DNA of 37,178 bases from an uncultured bacterium (lineage in GTDB: Bacteria > Cyanobacteriota > Vampirovibrionia > Gastranaerophilales > Gastranaerophilaceae), in contig CAMPBE010000009.1 in the NCBI GenBank assembly GCA_946636615.1, positions 1-37,178 of the forward strand, read 5' to 3'. The stretch's first letter is position 1. Each line of letters begins with the position of its first letter. The notes under the pieces are model-generated. The model was not told where the DNA came from. It searched no databases and was given only the letters and a program-made list of their open reading frames with translations. Shown in pieces: positions 26,220 to 35,233 of the stretch. Both the position numbers and the translations under genes were made by a program.

Positions 26220-26252
26220 GTGTTATAATAAATATTATAAGGAATTGGAATT

Positions 26253-26639
26253 ATGAAAAATTTTGTATTTGTTTTTTGTTTTTTATTGGGTATTATTTTA
26301 TCTGCAGGTATTGTTTTGGCTAAAACGACTTACAATGTAAAAGTTCCGCTACCTGGAGTTTCAAAAGCGAACGTTCAATTGCAGACAGATGCAATATTGT
26401 CCGTATACACTGCCGCTTCAATTAAAGTTCCAAATTGCAACAAATTCTCAATATACGACACTGCCATTCTAAAACAGCCACACGATTTAATAAAAAAAGA
26501 TGGTAAACTTGTTTCCGGTTTTTGGGAAGAACAATGGGCTGTAAAAGCATGCGGACAAAATGTGTACGTTCCTATTGAATTTATTATAGAACATGATGGA
26601 ACAACATTCGTTATAGAAAATTCAAAAGTGCATTTCTAA
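26253..26639 (+). CDS. Small secreted hypothetical protein
   Basis: I do not recognise this 128-residue protein. The signal peptide is about 1-23 (hydrophobic core FVFVFCFLLGIILSAGIVLA). The mature part of about 105 residues is predicted beta-rich and contains two cysteines (VPNCNK and KACGQN) that could form a disulfide, plus FIIEHDGTTFVIENSK at the end. AAGGAATTGG precedes the ATG. Its TAA shares two bases with the stop codon of the convergent M16 gene, so the two genes interlock tail to tail. Confidence 0.75.
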   Translation: MKNFVFVFCFLLGIILSAGIVLAKTTYNVKVPLPGVSKANVQLQTDAILSVYTAASIKVPNCNKFSIYDTAILKQPHDLIKKDGKLVSGFWEEQWAVKACGQNVYVPIEFIIEHDGTTFVIENSKVHF

Positions 26640-29455
26640 AATTTTAAACTATTCAAATAATTTTCGTTAGCTTTTAAGGTATCTTCCGTTGCTAAAATCG
26701 AATAGGTTGGTTTTGTTGAGAAAATATAATTTGCAGTATTATAAATATCATCAACTGTAATTTTATCAATCTCATCCAGCATCATATTTGTTCCATATAT
26801 ACCATATGGACTTTCTACAGTTTTGAGCAAATTTAAGATTTTATTTGATGCAGAGTGATTGTCATTTAAGATTGAGTTTTTTAAGGCTTTCTTTGCATTT
26901 TCCAATTCTTCTTCCGTAACCTTTTCAGTCATCATTAACTTTACATGTTTGTTAAAACCATCAATTGATTTTTTAACATTATCAAAATGCTGTTCACCCG
27001 TTTCCTTATTATCAGTTGTCGTTCCAATCTTCAATGTTAGTAAGCCAATATCATCCGTTTTAGAATAATTTGAACGAACATGGTACGCCAATTTTTCTTT
27101 TTCCCTCAAATCCATAAACAAACGAGACGATGGATTTCCGCCTAAAATTATATTCATCAAACGTATAGAAACAGTATCTTTTAAATTTCCATTAATTTTA
27201 AATTTATAAGCTTTAACTATTTCAGCCTGATTTTTATAATCAGTATCAGTCAAAACCTTTACCACTTCAACGTCTTTGTACTTATTCTGAGTTTCGCTTG
27301 TTCTAAATGGTTTTACCGAAGCAAAAGAAGACATCTCATTAAACAATACACTTTTCAATTCAGGTTTTCTTTCAAAAGGTGCAGCTACAGAAATAACACC
27401 TTTACCGTTTTTCATAATATCTGAATATAAATTTTTAACATCATCCAGAGTTAATTCTTTCAAGCCCTTCAAAAGTTCTTCTTTTGAATAGCCTCTAGGC
27501 AAATCTTTGAAAAGTTCGGAATCAAGTTTATCAAACGCTGATTTTTCAGAAGTTTCAATTGAATCCTTAATACGACTTTTAGCCTGTTCAAAATCTTCTT
27601 GAGTAAATCTAGGATTATTTATAATTTCCTTAATATTTTCCAGACCTTTTGCAAAAGATTCCACATCACAACCCATTGCACAAGAAACACTTCTTGATTT
27701 CGCCGACAAACCTTTTACAATACCGTCTTTTGCAAGTTCCGAATCCATTTCTTCTTGTTTTTTAAACAGAGAGCCCTCATTAAGTAATTCACTTAACACT
27801 AGACTTGTTGACGGTTTTGCAGATGTATATCCATCAATATCGACTCTATACAATATTTCAATATTATCTGTTTTAGACTCAGTTGTAATTATTCTATAAT
27901 TATTTGCAGCATTATACTCTTTTACCTTAGAAATATTTATTGCTTCTTTTAAAGCAGCACCTGTGAAAGAAACAGCTTTATAATTTTTATTAATAGAATC
28001 TGCTGTCGCAGAAGAAGGATGAACAACGGCCACAGAAGCTTTATTTGTATTGTAATATTTTTTAGCAGCTTCAACCAAATCATCAGGTGTCATTTCATTT
28101 ACTATTTTTTCATAATTGTTCAAATACGCCTGATTGTTTTCGAGTATGGAAGTTCCTATTGCATCATTTGTTGCATAAGAATCTTCCAACACATTTGCAA
28201 ACGATTTTAGCATTGTTTTCTTAATTATTTGCATTTCCTTTTCCGTCGGTGGATTATTAGCTACATTTCCGATTTCATTAAACATAGCTTTCAGAACTTT
28301 TTCAGAATTTTCTTCGGTAGATTCTGCCATAAATATTAAAGTTCTGCCGTCATCAGGATTAGAGCTAACTTTTTCTTCTTCAGCTATAGATGTTGCATTT
28401 AGAGGTTTTAGACTTGTTGTAATTCTAGCTGATGGTGCTAAAGATAATAAGGTTGAAATAGCTTCGGAATATATTCTGTCCTTTGTATCCGAAGATTTAG
28501 GGCCATTAAATCCTATAACAATTGTTGAAGCAGTTGCTTTATCCGAAATAATATCTTCTCTTACCTGCTTGTCAGTAGGTTTAAATGTTTCAAAATGCCT
28601 GTTTGTCGACGGCTGTTTTCTTGATGAAAAATATTTTGATATAAGTTTTATAGTTTCATCAGGTTTTACGTCACCTGTGACAACTGTCACCATATTTGAC
28701 GGATAATAGTTATTGTTGTAATAATTTACAACATCTTCTCTTGTCAAATTAGTTATATTGTCTGTCGTACCTCCAATCATATCAGCTGAAGTCGTTTTTA
28801 TATTGTACAAATTTTTCAACATTTTATTTATAGCAATATTTTGGGGATCAGCTGTAATCATATTAATTTCGGAATTTACAATTCCTTTTTCTTTTTCAAG
28901 CTTTTCTGCAGCAAACAAGGGCGACTCAATCATAGAGGAATGTAATTTTATTTTATTTTCCAGATCTGATTCATCTAAAAGATTAGAACTAATATAATAA
29001 TTTGTCTCCGCAAATCCTGTAGATGCATTGGTTGATGCCCCCATTTTATTGACCTGTTTAAAGAAATCTCCTTCTTCCAAGCCTTTTGAACCATTAAACA
29101 GATTATGTTCAATATAATGACTTATCCCTCTAATACAATCGGGCTCATTCATAGAACCTGTATTTACATAAGTTCTTAAAACTGTTTCACCATCTTGAGG
29201 CACTATTACGACTCTTTGTCCGTTTGCTAATTTATAACAATATGCCTTTGTGTCATAGGGAAAATCAATCTCACCTGTTTTTGAATAAGGCATAGGAGTT
29301 TTTACAGCAAAATCGGGTTTTGCATCATTTAATTGCTCAATTTGAGGATTTGTTTGATTAACAGAGCCTTTAAATGAGGTCTTTTTTGCTAATGGAACAT
29401 AATTATTTACACTATTAATAAAACCTACATTAAACACGTATATATAAAAACACAA
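26636..29455 (-). CDS. M16-family zinc peptidase without recognisable signal peptide
   Basis: This is a pitrilysin-type peptidase of 939 residues in the longest frame. The zinc motif HYIEH is at 113-117 with the distal Glu in IVNSEINMI, so the first unit should be active. At least one further M16 unit follows (ILGGNPSSRLFMDLREKEKL is typical of the C-terminal lobe), without zinc ligands. The first 55 residues are unusual: no signal peptide, then VPLAKKTSFKG and an Asn/Gln-rich stretch, a pattern I associate with Gastranaerophilales proteins. No ATG exists before Met54. The start must be TTG 29455, GTG 29437 or a rarer codon; none has a good Shine-Dalgarno. It is about 80 residues longer than the other M16 protein here, and the sequences clearly diverge. 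Confidence 0.85.
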   Translation of the reverse strand: MCFYIYVFNVGFINSVNNYVPLAKKTSFKGSVNQTNPQIEQLNDAKPDFAVKTPMPYSKTGEIDFPYDTKAYCYKLANGQRVVIVPQDGETVLRTYVNTGSMNEPDCIRGISHYIEHNLFNGSKGLEEGDFFKQVNKMGASTNASTGFAETNYYISSNLLDESDLENKIKLHSSMIESPLFAAEKLEKEKGIVNSEINMITADPQNIAINKMLKNLYNIKTTSADMIGGTTDNITNLTREDVVNYYNNNYYPSNMVTVVTGDVKPDETIKLISKYFSSRKQPSTNRHFETFKPTDKQVREDIISDKATASTIVIGFNGPKSSDTKDRIYSEAISTLLSLAPSARITTSLKPLNATSIAEEEKVSSNPDDGRTLIFMAESTEENSEKVLKAMFNEIGNVANNPPTEKEMQIIKKTMLKSFANVLEDSYATNDAIGTSILENNQAYLNNYEKIVNEMTPDDLVEAAKKYYNTNKASVAVVHPSSATADSINKNYKAVSFTGAALKEAINISKVKEYNAANNYRIITTESKTDNIEILYRVDIDGYTSAKPSTSLVLSELLNEGSLFKKQEEMDSELAKDGIVKGLSAKSRSVSCAMGCDVESFAKGLENIKEIINNPRFTQEDFEQAKSRIKDSIETSEKSAFDKLDSELFKDLPRGYSKEELLKGLKELTLDDVKNLYSDIMKNGKGVISVAAPFERKPELKSVLFNEMSSFASVKPFRTSETQNKYKDVEVVKVLTDTDYKNQAEIVKAYKFKINGNLKDTVSIRLMNIILGGNPSSRLFMDLREKEKLAYHVRSNYSKTDDIGLLTLKIGTTTDNKETGEQHFDNVKKSIDGFNKHVKLMMTEKVTEEELENAKKALKNSILNDNHSASNKILNLLKTVESPYGIYGTNMMLDEIDKITVDDIYNTANYIFSTKPTYSILATEDTLKANENYLNSLKF

Positions 29456-29497
29456 AAAGATTAAAAATTGCCTAATTTATAAATTTATGTTGCGATA

Positions 29498-29914
29498 CTA
29501 TATTTTCTTTAACGTAACTAAAGGTGTTGCTCCATTTAAGTCAATATATCTAAAGAAATTCAATACAATACCCGGTGCAAAAAAATAATTATTGTTTACC
29601 GGCGTTATTTTTAACTGAGTATGAGCAGAATCGACTTTCATAACACTTGCAAGATATTGTTTACCTGCAGCCGTAAAAAGAATATAGCCCGTTTTAGATT
29701 GTATTTCATTAACTTCAAACTTATTTGCTTTTGCAGATGCTATAGCCATATAAAACATTTTTTCAGCAGGCATTACATACGTTCTTGTACAAATCTTATA
29801 ATCAACATTTTGAGGAGTTACCAATACTGCATTAGACAATTCCTCAGCTCTTAAAGGCAAAAAATCCATAATAAAAATTATTAAAATAAATAAATTTTTT
29901 ATTGTTCTTTCCAT
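29498..29914 (-). CDS. Small secreted hypothetical protein
   Basis: I do not recognise this 138-residue protein. It has a signal peptide at about 1-23 (hydrophobic NLFILIIFIMDFLPL, ending RA). The mature part includes FYMAIASAKANKFEVNEIQS and KTGYILFTAAGKQYLASVMK, a helix-then-strands pattern like that of small envelope lipoprotein folds, though there is no lipobox. Its ATG lies inside the last codons of polA (16-nt overlap), so translation is likely coupled to polA. The M16 gene follows after 42 nt on the same strand. Confidence 0.7.
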   Translation of the reverse strand: MERTIKNLFILIIFIMDFLPLRAEELSNAVLVTPQNVDYKICTRTYVMPAEKMFYMAIASAKANKFEVNEIQSKTGYILFTAAGKQYLASVMKVDSAHTQLKITPVNNNYFFAPGIVLNFFRYIDLNGATPLVTLKKI

Positions 29915-32745
29915 GTTTCACCCGTATTTATATCAACAACAAGAGGAACAGACAACGGCTGATTTAATTCCATTGCCTCTTTAATTAAGCTCTTTACCAA
30001 ATCTAACTCAGGCTTATACACCTCAACTACGATTTCATCATGTACCTGAATTATCATTTTTGATTTTAAATTATTTTCTTTTAATTTCTGAGCAAATGAA
30101 ATCATAGCAATTTTAATTAAATCCGCAGCTGTACCCTGCATTGGTTGGTTAATTGCCGCTCTCTTTGCAAATTCTCTTATCATTCCGTTTGAGCTTGATA
30201 ATTCATTTTCAAGATATCTTTTGCGACCAAATATCGTTTCAACATATCCTGTTTTTTGAACTTCAGCTATAGTCCCTTCCATATACGCAAGGACCTTAGG
30301 ATAAGTCGCAAAATATTTTTCAATAAATTCCTCTGCCTCTGCGTTTGAAATACCCAAAGCCTTTGCTAAACCATACTTGCTTTGACCGTATACTATCCCA
30401 AAATTAACAGCTTTAGACTTATAACGCATTTCCTTTGTAACTTCCTCAACCGGAACATCAAAAACTTTAGAAGCTGTTAATGTATGAACATCAACTCCGG
30501 TATTAAATGCTTCTGATAAATGAGCATCACCGGATATATGTGCCAAAAGCCTTAATTCAATTTGAGAATAATCCGCAGACAAAATCAGCCAATTTTCTTT
30601 ATCTGAAGGTGCAAATGCATTCCTAATTTTATTGCCTTCTTCTGTCCTTATCGGAATATTCTGTAAATTAGGATTTGAAGAAGATAATCGGCCGGTTACC
30701 GTAACCGTCTGATTATAGGTAGTATGAATTCTTTCATCTTTAGGATCTATTAATGCAGGTAAAGCTTCAGTATATGTAGATTTCAATTTGGCATACTTTC
30801 TATAGTCTAAAATCAATCGAGCTATATCATATTCTTCAGCAAGTTCCTCTAAAACTTCAGCACTAGTAGAAAAAGCAGCTTTTCCACGTTTTTTCTTTGC
30901 TTTAAGTCCCATTTTTACAAACAATATTTCCCCAACTTGTTTTGGAGAATTAATGTTAAACGGACAACCTGCAATGTCAAAAATTTGCTTTTCTATTTCG
31001 GATAACTTTTTATTCATCAAAGATGTTAACTGTTCCATATATTCAGTGTCAATAGAAACACCATTATACTCCATGTCAGCAAGGACTATTGATAAAGGAG
31101 TTTCAATATCATATACGAGTTTTAATTCTTTTTCTGAAAGTTTTCCAATCCAATATTTTGAGAGTTCCAATACCGTAGCTGCCTCATCCGAAACATAATT
31201 TAATACTTTATCAATATCCGCATCACAAATTTTTACAGGATTCTTTTTGTCATATTCAGCATACGGCTGTATTGCGTGATTTAATTGTTCAAGACTTTGA
31301 ATACCTAAGTTATGATTTCTTGCTGGATCATTTACGTAACTTGCAAGCATTACATCAAAAATAGCACCATTCAGGTCAACTCCATAATTTCTTAAAATAT
31401 TGTGTTGAGATTTTAAATCATACGTTGTCTTTTTTATTTCGAAAGATTCTAAAATCGGTTTCAATAATTCAATAATTTCTTTAGAAGAAAGTTTTTGTTC
31501 TAGTCCTTTTTGTTTTAACGGAATATAAAATGCTTTGCTGGATAAACTTTCATCAATAGACTTTATCCTTGAATTTGCATCTAATGCATCATTATAGGCA
31601 ACAGAAATTCCGTAAATTTCAGAATTTATAGCATTTTTAACGTCAGCATACACAACCAGCGAAATCAAAGTTTTCTTACCCAAATCCATAACCAAATTTT
31701 TTATGTCATCTTCAGAAGTTAAAAGTTTTGAATCAAATAAAATTTCAGAATTTTTATTCAATTCAACATTCACAGCTTCAGAGAAAAAGCCTAATTGCAT
31801 TGGACTTGAACTCACTTGAGTCTGAACGTTATCATTTATAATTTCGCCACCTTTATTAAATGATGACAGAATAGAATTAATATTTTTTATAAAAGTATAA
31901 AACTGCAAACTTTTTAAAAACTCAGTCACATCTGCGACATTAGGAATTTCGACTTTTGCACTGTCAAAATCAAAATCTATATCCAAATCTCTAATTATTG
32001 TTGCAAGTTTATAACTTAAACGAGCCTGCTCAATACCTGAACAAACCTTTTCACGCACTGATTTTTCCTGTATATTTTCACAGTCAGCTAAAACAGCATC
32101 CAATGTTCCATATCTTGCCAAAAGCTTTTGAGCAGTCTTTTCACCAATTCCCTTTATCCCGGGTATACAATCAGATGTATCACCTCGCAGCCCCTTATAA
32201 TCAATGACCTGATTAGGGTAAACGCCTAATTTTTCAAAAATTTTGTTCCAATCAAATTCAACAAGCTCACCTTTATAAGGAAGAATTACCTTTACGCAAC
32301 CCTCCTTATCAACTAATTGAAAAGCATCCTGATCGCCGGTTAATATCAATACATTATGTCCAAGTTCACAAGCTCTTTTAGAAATCGTACCTATGACATC
32401 ATCAGCTTCATAACCCTCTTTTGTATAAATAGGAATATTAAATGCCCTTAAACCATCATAAATAAGCTCCATTTGAGTTCGCATAGGATCTGGCATTGCC
32501 TCTCTGTTTGATTTATAGTCATCATACATTTCTGTTCTAAAAGTTTTATGACTAACATCAAAAGCAACCGCAATTGCATCCGGCTTGAAAGTTTTGCTCT
32601 TTAAAAGATCAAAAATTGCCTTAAAAAAACCATACACAGCCCATGTAGGCACACCTTCCGATGTACTCATCTGAGTTCTTTCAAGAGCAAAATATTCTCT
32701 AAATGCTAATGCATGACCGTCAATTAAAATTAAAGTCTTTCCCAT
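29899..32745 (-). CDS. polA: DNA polymerase I
   Basis: This is the repair and primer-removal polymerase. The 948-residue protein has the N-terminal 5'-3' flap nuclease (LIDGHALAFR at 7-16, TGDQDAFQLV at 136-145, GDTSDCIPGIKGIGEKTAQK near 188). A 3'-5' exonuclease-like domain (about 340-530) has a degenerate active site: where Exo I should read DTET it has ISLVVYA (361-367), and the third motif is YVSDEA. The polymerase domain is complete (DYSQIELRLLAHISGD, KAVNFGIVYG, NQPMQGTAADLIK, QVHDEIVVEV). Flap nuclease and polymerase should work, but proofreading should not, as in Taq and Bacillus PolA. No Shine-Dalgarno precedes the ATG; a weak extended -10 lies 6 nt upstream. Confidence 0.97.
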   Translation of the reverse strand: MGKTLILIDGHALAFREYFALERTQMSTSEGVPTWAVYGFFKAIFDLLKSKTFKPDAIAVAFDVSHKTFRTEMYDDYKSNREAMPDPMRTQMELIYDGLRAFNIPIYTKEGYEADDVIGTISKRACELGHNVLILTGDQDAFQLVDKEGCVKVILPYKGELVEFDWNKIFEKLGVYPNQVIDYKGLRGDTSDCIPGIKGIGEKTAQKLLARYGTLDAVLADCENIQEKSVREKVCSGIEQARLSYKLATIIRDLDIDFDFDSAKVEIPNVADVTEFLKSLQFYTFIKNINSILSSFNKGGEIINDNVQTQVSSSPMQLGFFSEAVNVELNKNSEILFDSKLLTSEDDIKNLVMDLGKKTLISLVVYADVKNAINSEIYGISVAYNDALDANSRIKSIDESLSSKAFYIPLKQKGLEQKLSSKEIIELLKPILESFEIKKTTYDLKSQHNILRNYGVDLNGAIFDVMLASYVNDPARNHNLGIQSLEQLNHAIQPYAEYDKKNPVKICDADIDKVLNYVSDEAATVLELSKYWIGKLSEKELKLVYDIETPLSIVLADMEYNGVSIDTEYMEQLTSLMNKKLSEIEKQIFDIAGCPFNINSPKQVGEILFVKMGLKAKKKRGKAAFSTSAEVLEELAEEYDIARLILDYRKYAKLKSTYTEALPALIDPKDERIHTTYNQTVTVTGRLSSSNPNLQNIPIRTEEGNKIRNAFAPSDKENWLILSADYSQIELRLLAHISGDAHLSEAFNTGVDVHTLTASKVFDVPVEEVTKEMRYKSKAVNFGIVYGQSKYGLAKALGISNAEAEEFIEKYFATYPKVLAYMEGTIAEVQKTGYVETIFGRKRYLENELSSSNGMIREFAKRAAINQPMQGTAADLIKIAMISFAQKLKENNLKSKMIIQVHDEIVVEVYKPELDLVKSLIKEAMELNQPLSVPLVVDINTGETWKEQ

Positions 32746-32751
32746 ATTTTA

Positions 32752-32780
32752 ATTTTCGCATAAATTTTACTTTTTCTCAA
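32752..32780 (-). promoter_or_regulatory. Candidate leaderless-type polA promoter
   Basis: On the minus strand TTGAGA (32780-32775), a 17-bp spacer and GAAAAT (32757-32752) with TG at the extended position. Only six bases separate it from the polA ATG at 32745. The -10 lacks the first T, so the call is tentative. Confidence 0.4.
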
Positions 32781-32870
32781 ATTATTTACATATAAATAAT
32801 TTATACTTTCAAAAATTAATAGCAAAAAAATTTTTTACAATTTTTATACACAGCAAAAGGAGAATATTTA

Positions 32871-33149
32871 ATGAAATTATTACCAGTAAACTTTATGAAA
32901 AGCACAATAAATTTTGGCGAATCAGATGGCGATTATTACTATTCATCTCCGGAATTATCCAAATCAGTAACAGAAATAGATAAGTCAATAAAAAAAGAAA
33001 TTATTAAAGAAAAATACAGAAAATATCTTGCTGAACTTGCAAGTTGGGCTGATGATGATGAAATGTCAAACGCCGACTTTTGGAGAGAATACAGAAGAAT
33101 TGAAGCAGAAAAAGACAGAGAAATCAGAAATTTAGACCTTTATTGTTAA
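32871..33149 (+). CDS. Small hypothetical helical protein
   Basis: I do not recognise this 92-residue protein. It starts MKLLPVNFMKSTINFGES; the N-terminal INFG recalls the SFKG segment of the M16 protein at 26636-29455. Residues about 35-88 are highly charged and helical (Lys/Glu/Arg-rich, with SWADDDEMSNADFWREYRRI), probably a coiled coil. There is no signal peptide or membrane segment. AAAAGGAG precedes the ATG at good spacing, so expression is likely. It is divergent from polA, and its stop is 1 nt from the clpX stop. Confidence 0.7.
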   Translation: MKLLPVNFMKSTINFGESDGDYYYSSPELSKSVTEIDKSIKKEIIKEKYRKYLAELASWADDDEMSNADFWREYRRIEAEKDREIRNLDLYC

Positions 33150-33150
33150 T

Positions 33151-34452
33151 TTAAGCACTAATTTCTTTATCATTTGATGTTGGTAACTTCACAACTTCAG
33201 CGTTTTTTCTATTCTTTACCATATCAGCTGTAACAACATATTTAGTTATTTCAGGCTTATTTGGAACATCATACATTACATCAAGCATTATTTCTTCAAC
33301 AATAGATCTTAATGCTCTGGCACCTGTTTTACGTTTTATTGCTTCTTGAGCAATCAAATCTACAGCATCAGGTTCAAATTCCAAATCAACACCGTCCATT
33401 TCCAACAAACATTTGTATTGCTTAATAATAGCATTCTTTGGTTCTGTTAAAATCATTTTTAATGTTTTTTCATTTAATTGGTCAAGAACTGCATATACAG
33501 GAACACGACCAATAAATTCTGGAATCAATCCAAATTTAAGCAAATCTTCCGGTTGAAGTTTTTTAAGCATTCTCGCAGCTGCAGCCTCTTTTTCCACTTG
33601 AGTCATAGGAGCTTTTGCACCAAATCCTACAGAAGTACCTTCGCCAGCACGTCTTTCAACAATTTTATCCAAACCGACAAACGCTCCACCAACAATAAAT
33701 AAAATATTGCTTGTATCAATTTCTATAAATTCTTGATGCGGATGCTTTCTTCCACCCTGAGGCGGAACATGAGCAACAGTCCCTTCAATCATTTTTAATA
33801 AAGCTTGCTGAACACCTTCACCAGAAACATCACGAGTAATAGATGTATTTTCTGATTTTCTTGAAATCTTATCAATTTCATCTATATAAATAATACCTCT
33901 TTCGGCTTTTGCAGAATCAAATTCAGCATTTTGTAATAATCTTAACAAGATGTTTTCAACATCATCACCCACATAACCAGCTTCTGTTAATGTTGTTGCG
34001 TCTGCAACAGCAAAAGGTACATCGAGCATTTTGGCCAATGTTTGAGCTAATAATGTTTTACCTGAACCTGTCGGTCCAACTAACAAAATATTAGATTTTT
34101 GTATTTCTACATTATTTTTCAAATCCGCAGATTTGTTATGTTTTAATCTTTTATAGTGATTATACACAGCCACAGATAATACTTTTTTCGCATCATCTTG
34201 ACCAACAATATATTCATCTAAATATGCTTTAATTTCATGTGGTTTTGGGATTGCAGCCTCTTCTGCAACTTCAACTCCTTCTCCACTTTCCTTATCTTTG
34301 TTTTCAAAAAATTCTTCATCTAAAATTTGATTACAAAGATCTACACATTCATCACATATATAAACCTCTGGTCCTGCAATAAGCTTTTTAACCTGATCCT
34401 GAGATTTTCCACAGAATGAACATTTTAAGCGACTATCTTCATGTTTGGGCAT
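33151..34452 (-). CDS. clpX: ATP-dependent Clp protease ATP-binding subunit ClpX
   Basis: ClpX is an AAA+ unfoldase that feeds tagged proteins into ClpP. The 433-residue protein has an N-terminal zinc-binding domain (CSFC at 11-14, CDEC at 33-36) for adaptor and substrate docking. The AAA+ module has [16 protein letters not shown] (Walker A), YVGDD (pore loop GYVG), YIDEIDKIS (Walker B), the RKHPHQE pore-2 loop, and GARALRS (sensor 2). [11 protein letters not shown] occupies the place of the ClpP-contact IGF region. It is downstream of clpP on the same strand, after a 95-nt gap that contains a palindromic repeat. Confidence 0.98.
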   Translation of the reverse strand: MPKHEDSRLKCSFCGKSQDQVKKLIAGPEVYICDECVDLCNQILDEEFFENKDKESGEGVEVAEEAAIPKPHEIKAYLDEYIVGQDDAKKVLSVAVYNHYKRLKHNKSADLKNNVEIQKSNILLVGPTGSGKTLLAQTLAKMLDVPFAVADATTLTEAGYVGDDVENILLRLLQNAEFDSAKAERGIIYIDEIDKISRKSENTSITRDVSGEGVQQALLKMIEGTVAHVPPQGGRKHPHQEFIEIDTSNILFIVGGAFVGLDKIVERRAGEGTSVGFGAKAPMTQVEKEAAAARMLKKLQPEDLLKFGLIPEFIGRVPVYAVLDQLNEKTLKMILTEPKNAIIKQYKCLLEMDGVDLEFEPDAVDLIAQEAIKRKTGARALRSIVEEIMLDVMYDVPNKPEITKYVVTADMVKNRKNAEVVKLPTSNDKEISA

Positions 34453-34471
34453 ATTATTTCTTTCATATTTT

Positions 34472-34541
34472 TGAGATTCCTCGGCTTCCTATGTCATTCT
34501 GAGCGATAGCGAAGAATCTCATAACATCAGCCTCAGAATGA
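34472..34541. repeat. Dispersed palindromic repeat, copy 3 (clpP-clpX gap)
   Basis: The core GTCATTCTGAGCGATAGCGA then AGAATCTCATAA (34493-34524) is closed by CTCAGAATGA at 34532-34541. A further inverted half, GAGATTCCTCGG, lies at 34473-34484. It is the best match to the shared core GTCATTCTGAGCGnTAGCGA. Confidence 0.85.
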
Positions 34542-34547
34542 TTTAAT

Positions 34548-35138
34548 TTATTTTATAGCATCTCTAGAAACAACTTTGTCGATCATACCATATTCAAGAG
34601 CTTCTTGAGGGGTCATGATATAATCACGGTCAGTATCTTTTTCAATTTTCTTTATTGATTGACCGGTATTTGATGCTAAAATTTCATTCAACGATTTTTT
34701 AATTCTTATAATTTCTGCAGCTTGAATTTCAATATCTGTAGCCTGTCCTTGAGCACCACCTAGAGGTTGGTGAATCAAAACTCTTGAATGTGGTAAAGCC
34801 ATTCTTTTACCTTTTGTACCAGAAGACAGTAAGAACGCACCCATAGATGCAGCCTGACCTAAACAGATTGTAGATACATCAGCTCTAATATGCTGCATAG
34901 TATCATAAATAGCAAAACCTGCAGTAACAGAACCACCAGGACTGTTTATGTATAACATAATATCTTTTTCAGGATTTTCACTGTCCAACAATAACAACTG
35001 AGCTACAACTAAATTTGCAACCATATCATCAATAGGTGTTCCTAAAAAAATAATTCTTTCTCTCAACAATCTTGAAAAGATATCAAAAGATCTTTCGCCT
35101 CTGCTGGATTGTTCGATTACCACCGGTACAAAACTCAT
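34548..35138 (-). CDS. clpP: ATP-dependent Clp protease proteolytic subunit ClpP
   Basis: ClpP is a tetradecameric serine protease partnered with ClpX. The 196 residues carry Ser98 in [11 protein letters not shown], His123 in HSRVLIHQP and Asp172 in DTDRDYIM, a full catalytic triad. The N-terminal [20 protein letters not shown] is the axial-pore region, and NSPGGSV forms the oxyanion loop. It is one of possibly several ClpP paralogues, as cyanobacteria have. The order tig-clpP-clpX is the common bacterial one. AAGGAGAAATAAGT precedes the ATG. Confidence 0.98.
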   Translation of the reverse strand: MSFVPVVIEQSSRGERSFDIFSRLLRERIIFLGTPIDDMVANLVVAQLLLLDSENPEKDIMLYINSPGGSVTAGFAIYDTMQHIRADVSTICLGQAASMGAFLLSSGTKGKRMALPHSRVLIHQPLGGAQGQATDIEIQAAEIIRIKKSLNEILASNTGQSIKKIEKDTDRDYIMTPQEALEYGMIDKVVSRDAIK

Positions 35139-35192
35139 ACTTATTTCTCCTTATTAATCATTATATCTTATTCTATTATTTTATTCAAATAC

Positions 35193-35217
35193 ATGTGCCG
35201 ATGTAAATACGGCACAT
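35193..35217 (-). terminator. Hairpin in tig-clpP gap (possible attenuator)
   Basis: ATGTGCCG pairs perfectly with CGGCACAT around a 9-nt loop. No T-run follows on the minus strand, so it is more likely a partial attenuator or mRNA-processing/stability structure than a full terminator. Confidence 0.45.
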
Positions 35218-35233
35218 ATATTAGATTTTTTAT

